Positions 1 through 9,544 of a stretch of 64,000 nt of DNA are shown piece after piece. The notes under the pieces are model-generated. The model saw only the letters and a program-made list of their open reading frames with translations. It was not told the origin of the DNA and made no database searches. A program made the position numbers and the translations under genes. Source of the stretch: Rhyacichthys aspro (Eukaryota > Chordata > Actinopteri > Gobiiformes > Rhyacichthyidae); assembly GCA_036850595.1 (NCBI GenBank), contig CM072155.1:6265475-6329474 (forward strand), in the 5' to 3' direction. Within the stretch, counting starts at the first letter, position 1. Each line of letters opens with the position of its first letter.

Positions 1-1647
1 ATTTTTAAAACAGCACCCATTTTGAAGCTCCAAAGCACTTTCTAAGCATGTTCAATGTCTTTCTCAGCAGCACCTCATTTATTAGCATTAGCTGATACGA
101 ACTCCTTGCATTGCAGCCCTTATTATAAAAAAAAAACAAAAAAACTAAAACGACCATGGCTTACCTTTTTATAGATTCATTATAGATGTAGTTCTTCTTT
201 CAGGAGTCAACATCTCATTTAATCCAACAGATTTCGAAGCTCCACGTTCCACCATCATCCATCAGGCGTTTTGCTGCTAATCCATTGATATAATCTGTTC
301 ATCCATTGGAAACCGTACACACTGCTCCTCTCCATTTTCAGCTCGATGTGAACTGCTCCCCACCTTCTCCCGAGTGAATGCTTAGTGCTGCATTGGACCT
401 GCTAGGCTTATGGGCATTGGCATGGCTTCACAAAGACACTGTTGTCCACCTTGAAGGGGATAGGTTTTCGTTCCCAGCGGGAATCTGGATTATTTCTGCA
501 AGAATTTAGGTCTTTATTTGAGGCCTGGGAGAGGAATGCTGCCCTCTCTGGTTTCAAACACAGAGGAGGCTCTGTGTGCAGCAGGGAAAGCCCTCTCGCA
601 GGGTAAACACTGGCCCAGTAATGAGACGAGGCCAGGTGAAGACACTCTGAACCCAAGACTGAATCTAACAGTTTAAGAAATCCCTCATCATTCATTCACT
701 CCACAATGGTTTCTAATGTAATAGACTTTAAAAAAAAAAATTTTAAAAAAATTCATTAACGCGCAAAAATAACTGTTTGCAACTGCATTTAACTTGAGGA
801 TGATTCCTGTTCCAGTACAACAGCCCACAGGGAACAAACGGAAGAGTAGCACATTCATGTTAATATGTTCATTTTTAACTTAAATTTATATATAACTTTA
901 TATACAAATACAATTTAAATACAAATGTATCTTCTGACCTATTTCTGGATTTGTCAACAGAGACTTTCTCAGGCAGGAAGTGAGCTGTGGAATTGCAGTC
1001 TGCAATGTCACCACCAGTTGCTGCCAAAGAGCTTCACAATGTACCTTGAAAAAATTGTATACAATCATAATTTATAGTCTTGACAAAGTAAAACTAGAAT
1101 GATGTCGGAGAATGGAATCACACTTTTCATTTGCTGTGAGGGAAAATGTTTCTAGAATGATGTCCTTGTCACCTTATTATATACATTATTCCTACACAGT
1201 ACTGAGCATTCGATTCAAAAAGCAACATGATCAAGAAGAACATCCAACAGTCTTTCATTTCTGTCATTCGTAAACAAAGCAAAAGACACAAATCCAACAA
1301 CCTGGGCAGAGATTTGAAAGAACAGAGCTTGGCATGACGTTGCTGAAGCAACAGCAATCGACAACCCACAATCGATGGTATATCAATAGGAATAGTTTCA
1401 AGCAAAGACTTAGCAGCTTAAAAGTACCATTCCCAGCCAGGAACTTTTATAACATGAAATTATTTAGAGATTTAAAGTAAGACTGATTTGAAGGACTTCA
1501 CAGCTAAATACTGCATGTGTTCTGGTTAAGGCAGTGGTGTATGGGGTATGAGTAACAGGAAGTAAAGTGAAGATATGAGTCCGCCCACCTGAAGACTTCC
1601 AACTGCTGGATAAGTGTGTGACAAACATATTTTGTCTTAGACTCAAC
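1..1647. other. Non-coding stretch upstream of first V segment
   Basis: I see no supported gene here. Short open frames on the minus strand have no recognisable domain or splice context. About 980-1050 resembles 51,428-51,490 (shared pattern of a TGTGGAA..TGCAGTCTGCA block followed by a TTCACA/CTGTACCTT block), so part of it is a dispersed repeat. The rest is AT-rich intergenic DNA of a V-segment array. Confidence 0.5.
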
Positions 1648-2078
1648 ATGATCCTCTTTTACATGACTCTAGCCTGTAACATTCTCCAGGTTTCAGGTAA
1701 AGGTCATAGGTCATTCTTCTGCAGCCCGTAGTACTGCATCATGCTTAATCTTCTTCTTAATCTTCTTCTTTTTCCACAGGCGTGCCACTGAGTGAAAAGA
1801 TCTACCAGACTCCAACGGAAATGTACAAACGTCCCGGAGAAATGGCCATACTCAGCTGCTCTCACTCCATTCAGACCTACAACCAGATCCTTTGGTACAA
1901 GAGCGCTCCGAGTGGGCATCTGCAGCTGCTGGGACACATAGTAGAGTCCAGTGTCTTCAAAGAGGACAACGTGTCTGTGGAGATTTATGGAAACGCAGAA
2001 ACAAACGAAGTCTCCACATTTTTAGTTGGGCTGCTCAGCTCAGACAGCAGTGCAGTGTACTTCTGTGCTGCCAGGTAC
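1648..2078 (+). CDS. T-cell receptor beta variable segment (first)
   Basis: This germline V gene segment would encode the variable Ig domain of a TCR beta chain after V(D)J joining. The leader exon is 1648-1696 (ATG at 1648; short hydrophobic peptide MILFYMTLACNILQVS; donor GT at 1697). The V exon is 1780-2078 after a pyrimidine-rich acceptor ending CACAG. Hallmarks are visible: first Cys in LSCSHS, core Trp in ILWYKS, and the second Cys in the SAVYFCAA motif. The reading frame is open, with no stop before the recombination signal at 2079, so it looks functional. A germline V ends at its signal and has no stop of its own. It is assigned to TRB rather than TRA/TRG because it lies in the same orientation upstream of a D, a J and a C-beta type constant region. 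Confidence 0.88.
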
Positions 2079-2116
2079 CACAGTGTCATCTGTCACTCAG
2101 TCATAATGCAAAAACA
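2079..2116 (+). promoter_or_regulatory. V-segment recombination signal (23-type)
   Basis: A perfect heptamer CACAGTG at 2079-2085 is followed after 22 bases by the nonamer-like GCAAAAACA at 2108-2116 (consensus ACAAAAACC). This is the two-turn (about 23 bp) type expected 3' of TRB V segments, able to pair with the 12-type signal 5' of the D. Confidence 0.85.
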
Positions 2117-3327
2117 AAGCGTTAGTCTTACTTTTCTCTTCTATTTTTCAGTTCAGGGTAGGTTTCAGCCACCCGTGACCCCTAATGAGGATAAGTAGAA
2201 TAAAATAAATGAATGAACTGTCCTATTTAACAGAAATGAAGGGATATTGTGGGAAAACATAAAGCTATTGGGAAGTGCCTATTCTTTTAAAAAAACTGCT
2301 ATATGTGTATGCACAGTTCTCTTAAGGTCCCATCCGTTTTAATACTGATTTTATTGGCGTACTCATGTGGTCCTCAAAAAATCCAAGTATCCAAGTTAGG
2401 AAGTTGTGTTTTTCTTACATTGCACTATTTATTACGACTTACTGTATTATATGCACCAAGGGAAGAGAGTAACATAATATCAGTTTTCGTAAAGTCACTC
2501 TACCGACTTCAATGCATTCGCATGATTTCAACTCAGTCAACAACAAAGAAGATGGACGCGAAGTCAAAATGTGCTGTTATCTTTTAATGAGTAACACAGT
2601 CAAAACATAGTCAAAGTAGCAATTATTAGCCTATTAGTAGTGGGTCAAGAAAAAAAACATTTTTCCGAGTTCCCGAGGACCACATAAATGCACCATTAGT
2701 TGTGATTCAAATCATGGCGGCATTGGGTAACCCTGTTTGGACCAAGCTTTAATTGTGAGACAGACGGCCTCACTTTTGCATCAAGAATACTCAGTTTAGA
2801 AGGAGGAAGACATTTTTTTCCCCATTGCACATGTCTGTCACGTAAATCTAGAGTAAAATAATTCTGACACAATGGAAATCTCCTTTATTCCAAACCAATG
2901 GCCCTCTAGAGCAGTGATGTGTAGAGGATTAAAAATAAATCCAAATGTCAAAGTCCAGGACATCATTGTTAAATGTTATGTTGATTCAGTATCATGCAGT
3001 ATAATACAGATGTATTAATGTCTATATTTTTTGGAAAATACTTTTTAAAATGACTGTTGGCTTTTGTATGATTTGTAAGCTTTGAATAGAATTTTAAAGA
3101 ATTTTGAGAGAAAACTGAGAGAAAAGTTGAGAGATATTGAGTGTGTAGGTGTGGATTTTGAGTGTAAATGGAGCCCTGAGGGACTCCACATGATTTCTCT
3201 GTGGACAGCCTTTTAACCAGTGCCCTTTAAGACACACACCATATGACGTTAACACTATATTTCCTGTGATATTGTGCAGCAGACTAAAAACACTTCCTGC
3301 CTCCTGAGAGTGGAGCACACAGCCATC
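2117..3327. other. Intergenic between V segments
   Basis: No coding or RNA feature is supported. The sequence is AT-rich. Just before the second V leader (about 3,240-3,290) is an ATATGACGTTAAC stretch with a CRE-like TGACGTTA core, the kind of element found in TRBV promoters, followed by the leader ATG about 80 bases later. The promoter reading is inference. Confidence 0.4.
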
Positions 3328-3742
3328 ATGAACTGCCTTTTACTTCTACACATCTTCTCAATCTTCTGGAGCAGAGGTAAATTTCATTCATTAAGTTTGA
3401 TAAAACCAGAAAACGTTTACAAGTCGCATGCATTTTTCTTGCAGGGATGTCTCAAGTGGAGCAGACTCCCACTGATCTACTGTTAGATGCAGACAAAGTG
3501 GATAAATTGGCCTGCAAACACAACATCAACAACTACAACACTATTCTGTGGTATTTACGCTCACAAGAAAAAACTCATTTAACACCTATTGGGCACACAA
3601 TTTATACTGGCCAAACAGTAGAGAAACCCTTTGAAGGAGTCTTCGGCGTGAGTGGGAATGGACAGAGGGAAGCCTTTCTCCATCTCCTCAATCTGACCAA
3701 TTTTCAGCACAGTGGCCATTTCTTCTGTGCTGCAGTTGAGTA
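3328..3742 (+). CDS. T-cell receptor beta variable segment (second)
   Basis: This is a germline TRB V segment. The leader exon is 3328-3376 (MNCLLLLHIFSIFWSR, then donor GT at 3377). The V exon is 3445-3742 after acceptor TTGCAG. The Ig V hallmarks are present: first Cys in KLACKHN, core Trp in ILWYLR, second Cys in HFFCAA. The residue before Phe-Cys is Phe rather than the usual Tyr. The frame is open through the joining end. It is diverged from the first V but shares the QTPT start, the ILWY core and the GH motif of the C'' region, so the two are probably related subfamilies. It is the last V before the D, about 1.4 kb upstream of it. Confidence 0.86.
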
Positions 3743-3781
3743 CACCATGAAAGAAAAAGCCCTGACTTTTAAACAAAAAAC
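3743..3781 (+). promoter_or_regulatory. V-segment recombination signal (23-type, weak heptamer)
   Basis: Heptamer-like CACCATG at 3743-3749 (5 of 7 matches to CACAGTG, with the critical first CAC kept), a spacer of exactly 23 bases, and nonamer ACAAAAAAC at 3773-3781 (8 of 9). The non-consensus heptamer predicts lower recombination use than the first V. Confidence 0.78.
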
Positions 3782-4130
3782 AATGCAAACCTTCCATAAA
3801 CCACAATACAGCAAAATGAGGTGAAGAGCAGAGTAAAAGATTCTGTGGTAGACACTAACTTCCAAAACTCAACAGTCAACACACTGCAGCTGTGTGATCA
3901 CACTGATGTGGTGACATACTGAACCTATTCTCTCTGTAAATGAACTTTTGACCTGTGCCAAAACATGACAGACACACTTTTTTACATTTATCCCTTTAAA
4001 CTCTGACCAGTTAGTTGGAAAATAACAGTGCTCCTGCTGAGGGCAAACAGCACAGGAGTCCAGGGTAAATCCTTATTCCAAAGAAGCCAAAAGGCAGGAT
4101 TGTAAAGCTAGCCGAGTCATGCCCCAGATG

Positions 4131-4369
4131 TACGGTGACCATACGCACAGATTCAACTGGGACTGTCCCGATTTGAAGGCCCTTGTCCTTTGTCCTGGAG
4201 GATATCTACAAAAACATGTAAATGTCTTGATTTTGCCCTCTTCCTATTGCTAAGCTGCATTTAAATATTTGGTTAATGTGAATTTTCTGTCACACACAGA
4301 AGAAAAGCTGCATTTCTTTGAAGTCAAATAATTATGAAAAAAAAATGTAATGCAGTCAGTTCATTTTTA

Positions 4370-4408
<39 letters not shown>

Positions 4409-4494
4409 GTTTACTGGTGACTTTTTTTGTTGTACTTGGATTGTGGTAAAATTAAAGTGTTCTGATTTTGAGGTTTAAAAATTTGGGCACCTTA
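4131..4494. mobile_element. hAT-type MITE with 8-bp target duplication
   Basis: The left end TACGGTGACCA and the reverse complement of the right end, TAAGGTGCCCA, form short inverted termini. The element is flanked by an identical 8-bp direct repeat CCCAGATG (4123-4130 and 4495-4502), the signature of hAT insertion. It carries no transposase and contains a (TTA)n microsatellite at about 4365-4410. It belongs to the same family as the element at 13,998. Confidence 0.75.
4365..4410. repeat. (TTA)n microsatellite
   Basis: An uninterrupted TTA/ATT trinucleotide run of about 40 bases, inside the hAT-like element. Confidence 0.9.
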
Positions 4495-5169
4495 CCCAGA
4501 TGTCTCCAGCTTTTAATAGAAGTCAGTTGAGTTGAGCCAAATATATGTTTTGACTCCCTGTCATATTGCCATTTTTGTGTTATTTATCTTAAAATTTAAA
4601 CGTTGATATTAAATATCAAGAAAATCATCATTTTTGCTACAACATGCAACATGCTAAATCACTGATTTCTGTGTCTGTTTCCATAGCTCTATTTTCCCAC
4701 AGCCTACCCCTATCCTGTCCCTGCTCTATGTTTCCTAACCCAAATCTGCAAATTGGAGCAGTACTTCATCTTGCTTTGAGATGTTCACAAAGAAAAACAA
4801 AAAAAATCTTAGAAATGTGGGAACATAGGGCCTAAAATAGACCCCAAAGGAAAACAAATCTATTTCCTGGTCCTAGTTGTAGGTAGATGATATTAGACTA
4901 CCTCTTCTTGTCCACAGAGAAGACTACAGTCAACATAGTCAATAACTGCTAACGTTAGCATTCCTTAGATCTCCTCTTGAAGGTGTAATTCTTGTATTGT
5001 AGATAAAATGTGAAACTAGGAGGGGCTATTCACATTATTTCCTTCATACAGATTTTATTTCCTCCTGTTTTTCTCAGTTGTCAGTTCACCTGAGCCGCCC
5101 TCGCAGCTGCTCTCACAGACCGCTCAAAGATGGAGGCTGAAATACGGAAAATGCCTAAAAACAATATGC
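4495..5169. other. Intergenic, 5' flank of D segment
   Basis: No gene is seen. The 100 bases directly 5' of the D signal (about 5,080-5,169) are more GC-rich than the surroundings. By analogy with mammals, where a germline promoter sits directly upstream of Dbeta1, this could hold the D promoter; that is inference only. Confidence 0.3.
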
Positions 5170-5247
5170 CGTTTTTGTGTAATGCTCTATTACTGTGTAG
5201 CAGGGAGTCACGGTGATACAAACTAATAGAGCAGTTGTACAAAAACC
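5170..5247 (+). promoter_or_regulatory. D-segment 12- and 23-recombination signals
   Basis: 5' side: nonamer CGTTTTTGT (5170-5178, 8 of 9), spacer of exactly 12 (5179-5190), heptamer TACTGTG (5191-5197, 6 of 7). 3' side: heptamer CACGGTG (5209-5215, 6 of 7), spacer of exactly 23 (5216-5238), nonamer ACAAAAACC (5239-5247, perfect). A 12-signal 5' and a 23-signal 3' is the TRB/TRD D arrangement and fits V(23)-D-J(12) here. Confidence 0.93.
5198..5208 (+). CDS. T-cell receptor beta diversity segment
   Basis: The 11-bp D coding segment TAGCAGGGAGT lies between two well-spaced recombination signals. Frame 1 begins with a stop codon (TAG). Frames 2 and 3 give Ser-Arg-Glu and Ala-Gly-Ser, so trimming or frame choice is needed, as with mammalian D-beta. 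The G-rich core (CAGGGAG) resembles mammalian D-beta. It is too short to be found by ORF search; the call rests on the flanking signals. Confidence 0.92.
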
Positions 5248-5835
5248 ACCTGAAAGATACCATTTCATACAAATACTCTTACAAACCTGGATGTATATAA
5301 TTATTCATTATGTGTTCACCAAAAAGCAATTAATGATTCCAAGGAGTAAAACTGTGGAAATATCATTTTTTAAAGTGAGGCTTTGAGTGTTTTGGTGGAC
5401 CATGCACTGATGCTGGAATCATTTTCACTGTTGAAGGTAAGTCCAGACTGCACTTATTTTCTGCATATTGTGGGATGTTACAGTAAAAGGGAAACGTTTT
5501 TGGATTTTGCAGTTATTGTGGGTTTGAACTAAAATGTGCAAATATTAAATGTAAGTGTAGCCCTAGTGTGGACGGCTGGCAAAACGTAAATCTCAGCCCC
5601 AGTATTGATGTAGCCTACATTGCATTTAACATTTATTACAGTGGATTATTATGTTACAGTCTCCCAATATGTGTGAAATGTTAAGGCATTCTGTGGTGAT
5701 ATGTGTACTGCTAATGTTCAGTACGCCCACATTGTAGTTGCTAGATGCTTAAATTGCACCACAAAAATAAAAAAAAGCTGAATTTTTTTTTTAAATAATG
5801 GAGAATAAAGCCTGTAGGTAGCAGTCAGAGCTGAA
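5248..5835. other. D-J interval
   Basis: I looked for further J segments (FGxG motif with a 12-signal 5' and splice donor 3') and found none that is convincing. A J-like phrase at about 5,386-5,436 is discussed among the rejected items. Confidence 0.45.
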
Positions 5836-5864
5836 TGTTTTTATGGCAGCGATGTGTCAGTGTG
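5836..5864 (+). promoter_or_regulatory. J-segment recombination signal (12-type)
   Basis: Nonamer TGTTTTTAT (5836-5844, 7 of 9 to GGTTTTTGT), a 13-base spacer, and heptamer CAGTGTG (5858-5864, 6 of 7 to CACTGTG). This one-turn signal is compatible with the 23-signal 3' of the D. Confidence 0.82.
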
Positions 5865-5916
5865 AATAGTTACACTCCTGCTTACTTCGGAAAGGGAACT
5901 AAACTCACTGTTTTAG
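5865..5916 (+). CDS. T-cell receptor beta joining segment
   Basis: This J segment encodes NSYTPAYFGKGTKLTVL followed by one phase base and a splice donor (GTAAG at 5917). The FGKGT motif is the canonical J core that forms the last strand of the V domain. It is the only J recognised in the 1.45 kb between D and C. It would splice to the constant exon at 6704, completing an Asp codon (G + AT). Confidence 0.93.
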
Positions 5917-6703
5917 GTAAGAAATTTGTTTGATTCAGATTTTGTATTTTAATGCCTTTAGTGATTAAAAACAAAATGCATGCAGAGATACTTCCATAAA
6001 TTGACAGACAATGGCAGTGTATCAAGTAAAGATAATTCATTTGCATCACTAGTTACGATTATACTACGATCATAGTAGAAAGAAGTTTTACAGAAAGTGT
6101 AACCTATAAAACTGAAAACACACATTGACTGGAGAGTGTGTTCTGTGTGTACTTGGTTAGAAATAGTCTGTAGGAAATTAAAAAGTTTTTTTTTTTAAAT
6201 AATAAATAAGTGAAAAAATTTATATCATTAATTCTTACATTTTCAACTATTTCAATAATTACATTTAAAAAATTAATATTTCAGTAAAATTCTATATAAG
6301 CATTTATTACTTTTTAACAAGTGAAATATAACATTACCTTTGTTTTTAATTAAAAGCTGAATGCTTGTAAATGTATAAGTATAGTTTTAGCTTACGTAGC
6401 TGACTGTTTGGGGTTAAATACCATTCTAAATATAATATAAATGTAGTTACGGTTACTCTTAGTAGATTGCAACCAACGCTAATAACAAATTTAAACCTAT
6501 TAATGCTAAGAGAAATACAGAATAATAGAGTAACAGTTGCTGCCATCTTGATTTTTAGCTAATGCTTATCTTTTCCAGAATTTATCGATCCTTCATGTAC
6601 ATTTTTTAACTGGGAAAAAATTTAAACTGATTTGAAAATAGTACACAATTATTAAAAGTTTTCTTGGCAAACTGTATTCATTTACATTTTTTTTTTTTTT
6701 CAG
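5917..6703. other. J-C intron
   Basis: A 787-base intron between the J donor and the C acceptor. The acceptor is preceded by a long T run. No additional J segment was recognised. Confidence 0.6.
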
Positions 6704-8020
6704 ATCCAAACATTACCATCACCCCTCCGACAGTCAAAGTACTTAAACCGTCCAAACGTGAATGTTGGAATCGCAGAGACGAGAGAAGCCAGAAGACCTT
6801 GGTGTGCGTGGCGTCAGGTTTTTACCCGGACCATGTAAACATCTTCTGGCAGATCGACGGACGCAATGTTACTGACAATGTGTCGACCGACGGCGCTGCT
6901 CAGAGAGACAACGAAGGGAAATATTACAGCATTAGCAGCCGCCTCATAGTCCCGCACCAAGACTGGTCCAATGTAGACAAGAATTTCATCTGCATCGTCA
7001 GCTTCTTCAATGGAAACGGCACTGTGTACACATCAGACTGGCTGCACGGCGCTCAAGGTTTGTCCACCATACATTATAAAATAAAATTGGTCTGTTTCCA
7101 TTGAAAGAGCACTGTGATATAGCGGAACCAATGGAATAAAAACTTCTGTATTGAGTAGTGTATAATCAACATCAAAATAATACTCTTCACGTTTTGGAAA
7201 AATAAACCTTTACAGTGCTTCCTGGTTTCATCATCGTCAGACCTATATCTACAGTTTGTAGATAGACAAGAGCATGTCCCTGCTGGGCTACCATAACTGT
7301 TCACATGCTCTAAAAAGGGAGAGTGTGAAGTGTTGGATTTCTATTTGCACTTTTGCCACTAGATTAGGGTGACTATGTGTCCAAATGTAACGGGGACTGT
7401 TCCACTTTCACACTCCCTGTCCCGTGTCCCAACAAATGTCTATAAAAACACACAAATGTCCCAGTTTTGAACACACCTGTCCCTATTGTCCCCATTTGAA
7501 CAAATAGCGATTGCTGCAGCAAACATCAAAATGAATTTGAATTTAACCTGATTTTACCATTAAATGCACCAGTCGAGTTCTTTTTTGTCTTAACTGTTGA
7601 TTAAATTAAATTACTATTGTTTTAAACATAGGCAATACAACAGATTTGTGCCAGTGAATTTGCAAAAAAGTGTTTGGAGGTCTGAAAATTACACTACTAT
7701 AATTACACTAAAACTACACACCCCACGTTTAATTTCCCCAAAAACTTTTGTTAACAGTTTCCATTTCTGCAGTGACATATCTACGGAGCATGCAGAGCGC
7801 CAAACTGTCTTTTGTGGTGTTGATCTTCAAAAGTTGTGTCTATGGAGTCTTTGTAGTGTTGCTGTTGTGCAGGCTTCAGGTAAGAACTAAAAAACAACTC
7901 ATCAATACGTTGTTGCTTGTTTCTTTATTAGTTCGTCTTATGTTTGCAAAATTTTATACTAAATATCTAAAAAAAATTGTTTGTTCTATGCAGGGACTGC
8001 CTGGGAAACAGAAGGACTAG
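6704..8020 (+). CDS. TRBC: T-cell receptor beta constant region
   Basis: Constant region of the TCR beta chain, a plasma-membrane partner of TCR alpha in the TCR-CD3 complex. Exons: 6704-7057 (Ig C1 domain), 7773-7879 (connecting and transmembrane), 7994-8020 (cytoplasmic tail GLPGKQKD and stop). All junctions keep frame, giving 162 residues. C1 hallmarks are TLVCVASGFYPDHV, WQIDG and the second Cys in NFICIVSF; N-glycosylation sites are NIT, NVT and NGT. The TPP..VLKPSK start and SSRL segment are typical of C-beta. The transmembrane segment contains LIFKSCVYGVF, with the Lys that pairs with CD3 acidic residues. No cysteine for the alpha-chain disulfide is seen between the Ig domain and the membrane, so a small hinge exon in the 7058-7772 intron may be missed. 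The last exon recurs after the N gap at 29,795. Confidence 0.93.
7365..7500. mobile_element. hAT-like element fragment in TRBC intron
   Basis: TAGGGTGACTATG at 7365 matches the terminal repeat of the elements at 4131 and 13,998, followed by the same type of interior (tracts around CCCTGTCCC and ATGTCCCAG). No matching right end or target duplication was found, so it looks truncated. The right boundary is approximate. Confidence 0.5.
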
Positions 8021-8292
8021 CAAACAACTGTGTCCATTTTTTTTTTTTTTTCATATATTGCTTCACTTTTAACCCCAATCAAACTTTGCCATTATAAAAA
8101 TACACTTTCTCAATTAACTATATGAGCTTATTATAAAAAACTATTATAATACTTTCTAATCTGGTTGTATGATGCATGCTTAAAATAAAGACAACTTTTT
8201 TTTTTATTTGTGAATGATTTTGTACTCATTTGAACACAATAACAAGTAGCTTTTGAACTTAACTCTAAAGACCTATACAAAACCATGCCATG

Positions 8293-8450
8293 ACAGGAAG
8301 TTACTCTTTTGTAGGTTTTGCTGTTGTCGCTCAGGAACAAACTGGTGCAAAGCCTGCTCAGTGTCAAAGGAAGTGGTCTGGAGGCTGCAGTATTTGTCTT
8401 TTACCACATCCTCTGACACCTGCATCTCCCTCTGTAACAGACGGCAGCTG
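8293..8450. promoter_or_regulatory. Candidate TRB enhancer (ETS-RUNX cluster)
   Basis: About 270 bases 3' of the TRBC stop lies a cluster of lymphoid motifs: ETS ACAGGAAGTT (8293-8302), ETS-RUNX-like AGGAAGTGGT (8368-8377), ETS-RUNX composite AGGATGTGGT on the minus strand (8403-8412), MYB-like TAACAG (8435-8440) and E-box CAGCTG (8445-8450). Paired ETS-RUNX sites are an established hallmark of mammalian TCR alpha and beta enhancers. The motifs are seen directly; the enhancer role is inferred. The block is unchanged in motif content in copy 2 (30,080-30,237). Confidence 0.4.
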
Positions 8451-8508
8451 TGACAGAGTCAACGCATGTTTCAGGGCAAATGCTGTTCGCTTACCTTCTT
8501 TAAACATA

Positions 8509-9068
8509 CACTATACTGCCAAAAGTATTGGGTCACTCCTTTGTAATGAAAAGTCTTTAAATGTCCAGTTCAGACAGGACCCTTTTCTACTCTAACATGA
8601 CAATGCATCTGTATACAAGGCAAGCTTTAAAAGAAATGACTGGTTCAGTCAGTGTGGAAGAAGTTGAGTGGTCTGCAGAAAGACAAGTCCTATTCCCAGC
8701 TGCACATCTCTGGTGTCACTTTGAAATCCTTGCGCCAAAACTCATCAGCAAACACCAATGACTTGTGCATACACCATACGTACAACAGTATTGCACATCC
8801 CCTACTTTAGAACAGAAAAGGCACTTGCAAAACTGTGGCAACAAAGATGAAAACATAATTCATGTATTTGAAAATTGTATTTACATTTCTGTTGCCACAG
8901 TTTGGATGTGTTTAAAATAACTTTACCCATATGCACCAGTCACATGTTAGAGTAGAAAAGGGTCCAATCCAAACTGTTGCTATGACATTAACACACAACT
9001 GCCTTGAATATTATTATAAGCTTAAACGTAAAGAGGTTTTCATTACAAATACTTTTGGCAGTATAGTG
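8509..9068. mobile_element. Tc1/mariner-type non-autonomous element
   Basis: Perfect 21-bp inverted termini beginning CACTATACTGCCAAAAG (left from 8509, right ending 9068) are flanked by TA dinucleotides, the Tc1/mariner target duplication. The interior near 8,580-8,700 shows a decayed transposase C-terminal part, with an HDNAS.YKAS-like phrase broken by stops. Copy 2 is at 30,296-30,845. Confidence 0.8.
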
Positions 9069-9544
9069 TATTACTTTACACAGTGAATGCCAATTTAAAT
9101 GGGATTGGCAGGTTATTTAAGCGTACAATGAGTTTGTACGTGACATAGTTGCTAGGACTCTCAAAATTTGCAAAATTTAACGCCGTTGCCGTTGAACTTG
9201 TCCAGATTTGGTTTATGCCAAACTGCTGGTTCAATCCTTCTTGGTCGTGAAGGCACGCTTCTGTCCCTGAACCTCTTCTGGGATTTTTTGACTGATTCTG
9301 GATGGCCTATTCATCATATCATGTATTTCAAAGATAAAGAGTTAAGATGTCTCCCCCTGCTGGACACTTGCACCTGTTGCGGGCCTGAAATGGGAACGAA
9401 CGATGCTAAACTTAACACACTGCAGTCATATAAGCGGGGTTACAGTACTAAAGCTTTTATCCATAACTCCTAAATGTTATGTGACATTATTAGGCACTAC
9501 CAAAAAAAAAAAGGGAGTATAAAGGGGATTTCTAAATGTTTATA

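Noticed and set aside
5386..5436. Second J-like segment (FGGP phrase, end IIFTVE, followed by a strong GTAAGT donor)
   Set aside because: The FG motif is not followed by the G-T spacing of a J, and no 12-type nonamer-heptamer pair sits at the right place upstream. It may be a chance frame or a ruined J.
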